From an uncultured Anaerolineae bacterium (GTDB taxonomy: Bacteria > Chloroflexota > Anaerolineae > Anaerolineales > Villigracilaceae): DNA of 64,000 nt. The DNA is taken from NCBI GenBank assembly GCA_903875215.1, contig CAIQVH010000030.1:1-64000 (forward strand), in the 5' to 3' direction. Position numbers and translations under genes: made by a program. The stretch's first letter is position 1, and every line of letters starts with the position of its first letter. Of this stretch, positions 62,740 to 64,000 are shown one piece after another. The notes beneath the pieces were generated by a model. The model was given only the letters and a program-made list of their open reading frames with translations. It made no database searches and was not told where the DNA came from.

Positions 62740-63138
62740 ATGACTAATTTACTACAATTCCGTCGCAGGGAACAGGTGTTGGGCAAGGTGTTTATAAAAA
62801 AAGTTGTCAGAGAAAAGCACCTGTTCAAGGCCGCGAACGCGTATGCTGTGGACACTGATCAGCTTGAGTATTTTGCCGCCGCAGGCGTGACAGAGATTCA
62901 ATTCCATGAGGATACCGGCACGACTTATAGCACTACACCGGCTGAATTCCGTGTTCATGGCTTTGAGAAGCAGTATCCCGGCTACTCTCGCCAGACTTTT
63001 TTACCGCTTCGCTATTGGAGATCGGCGAACGCCTCGCCAGCGCCAGCCTACAGCGAGCAGAGTGCAACAGACAACCTAACAAGCGAACCGCAGGAAAAAC
63101 AGCTTTTTTTTTCCGGCTGGAATTGGAGGCGAGAATGA
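62740..63138 (+). CDS. Hypothetical protein of the element-like cluster
   Basis: A 132-residue protein of no family that I recognise. It is basic at the N-terminus (FRRREQVLGKVFIKK) and ends in a polar Ser/Gln-rich tail with a nine-T run in the DNA at 63104-63112. GGAG lies nine bases before ATG 62740. The stop overlaps the next start as ATGA. Confidence 0.6.
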   Translation: MTNLLQFRRREQVLGKVFIKKVVREKHLFKAANAYAVDTDQLEYFAAAGVTEIQFHEDTGTTYSTTPAEFRVHGFEKQYPGYSRQTFLPLRYWRSANASPAPAYSEQSATDNLTSEPQEKQLFFSGWNWRRE

Positions 63139-63320
63139 ACTCACCGAGAACGAACGCCGCCAGCTTGAAGCGTGGAAAAAGCGCAAAGCAGAAAGCCGCC
63201 GCCTGGCGCGATTTTGTAAACTTCTGCTCGAAGCGCGGCGTAAAAATAACCAGGGACGCTACAGGCGCATACTGGCGCTTATGGTTAGTGATCAATCAGA
63301 AAGCGCAGGCTGAACTATGA
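63135..63320 (+). CDS. Small basic hypothetical protein
   Basis: A 61-residue basic protein (AAAWRDFVNFCSKRGVKI in the middle). GGAGG lies five bases before ATG 63135 and the gene is joined at both ends by ATGA overlaps, which is why I prefer this frame to another open frame on the same strand across 63080-63313. No family recognised. Confidence 0.5.
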   Translation: MNSPRTNAASLKRGKSAKQKAAAWRDFVNFCSKRGVKITRDATGAYWRLWLVINQKAQAEL

Positions 63321-64000
63321 CGACTGAAGCGTATATCACCAAAGCCGAGAAGGGCAAGCCGAGAGAGTGGCTTAAATTGCACACGAAATATCTTGGAGAA
63401 CCGTCGCTGTTCCGTGTAAGCGACAGGGCGAGGGCGCGGTATTTTATGCTTTACATGGCCGCCGCTGTTCTGGACGGTGACGGCGCAGTCTATGACGGTG
63501 ACGGCGTTCTGCCTGCCGTGTTTGACGATCTCGCCTGGCGGCTGCGTTGTTCCGTTGACGAACTGACTGCGGACTTGCGAGAACTTGCCGCCGCCGGGCT
63601 TGTGGCGCAGGCTGGCGAATTCTGGCGACTTGTCCGCTATACTGAAGAACAAGTCAACATGAAGGAAGTCCGGCAACAAGCCCGGCAACGTGTGACAAAG
63701 TACCGTGACAAGAATAGAGCAGAACAAGAAATAGAAACAGAAAGAGAAAGAGAACAGAGTGTATCTGTTAGTAACGAGAGTGTAACGCGTTACACGGACA
63801 CACCGACAGACACCGCTTCTACTTCTTTTTTGAGTGAATTTACACCTTCTGCTGAGACAGAGAAACTCGTGCAACAGGACGTTACCGACAGAATGGCAAA
63901 ATCTAATTTGAAAGACGACATTCTATCGACATTTGAAGTAAGGCTGAGATACAGCCTTACAGGAAAAGACGCAGAGACATTCGTTGATTTCATTGCAAAG
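63317..64000 (+). CDS. Phage/plasmid replication-initiation-like protein (3'-truncated)
   Basis: 228 codons are visible and the frame is still open at the window edge. Residues 1-120 look like a winged-helix replisome-organizer N-domain (KPREWLKLHTKYLGEPSLFRV-type start, two short strands, DLRELAAAGLV helix). A charged linker with EIETEREREQ follows, as in phage DnaD/replisome organizers, then an acidic Ser/Thr-rich part. GC falls toward its end. It is the strongest sign that the cluster after the tRNA belongs to a phage or integrative element. Confidence 0.6.
   Translation, partial: MTTEAYITKAEKGKPREWLKLHTKYLGEPSLFRVSDRARARYFMLYMAAAVLDGDGAVYDGDGVLPAVFDDLAWRLRCSVDELTADLRELAAAGLVAQAGEFWRLVRYTEEQVNMKEVRQQARQRVTKYRDKNRAEQEIETEREREQSVSVSNESVTRYTDTPTDTASTSFLSEFTPSAETEKLVQQDVTDRMAKSNLKDDILSTFEVRLRYSLTGKDAETFVDFIAK

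Overview
The window reads as a chromosomal segment of a free-living bacterium, most likely a member of the Chloroflexota (Anaerolineae-like). That assignment rests on the mix of families (GH127, CpXC protein, CruF-type carotenoid protein beside a glycosyltransferase, PMCA-type ATPase, stand-alone RibD-C reductase) and on the absence of any LPS or outer-membrane gene; it is an inference, not a phylogenetic result. Coding density is high, many genes overlap by ATGA or GTGA junctions, and coding GC is visibly above 50 percent.

Layout. 1-8.6 kb: end of a sugar ABC transporter (binding protein, two MalF/MalG-type permeases), a GPH-type sugar symporter, an Asp-box beta-propeller protein, a DapA/NanA-type lyase, a DegT-type aminotransferase, an aldo/keto reductase and a YhcH/NanQ-like anomerase; together they look like uptake and breakdown of a sialic-acid-like or sugar-acid substrate, closed by a strong terminator. 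8.7-14.7 kb, minus strand: a PAS-GAF-PAS-GGDEF protein, a calcium-type P-ATPase and two tandem ICMT-like membrane methyltransferases, one of them broken by an in-frame amber codon.

15.2-29.5 kb, plus strand: a long polysaccharide/envelope locus with four glycosyltransferases, NodB and PIG-L deacetylases, a flippase fused to methyltransferase-like and kinase-like domains, a large multi-TM protein, a DUF1616 protein and an orphan BcsB-like protein. 29.7-32.7 kb: GH127 and a GH114 lipoprotein. 32.9-39.8 kb: signalling genes (receiver-HD-GYP, multi-PAS-GGDEF, CpXC protein, histidine kinase). 39.9-44.0 kb, minus: a tightly overlapping set of PD-(D/E)XK nuclease, HExxH lipoprotein, RecJ and thioesterase.

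44.1-49.9 kb, plus: an apparently leaderless Rrf2 regulator with an operator over its -10 box, a DODA-type dioxygenase, DUF1684, RibD-C reductase, RibA, and a CruF-PlsY-GT2 group suggesting acylated glycosyl carotenoids. 50.0-56.4 kb, minus: flavoprotein plus SET methyltransferase, DUF45 metallopeptidase, MoaB, and an Hsp20-Lon-receiver operon.

56.5-61.9 kb, minus, holds the most striking system: a three-gene operon of a sulfotransferase, a SulP anion transporter with STAS and cyclic-nucleotide-binding domains, and a 775-residue protein joining a type-1 periplasmic binding domain to a complete pentameric ligand-gated ion channel. It sits directly beside a tRNA-Arg(UCU). Beyond the tRNA (62.1-64 kb) four overlapping small genes, the last a phage-type replication-initiation-like protein, look like the edge of a mobile element.
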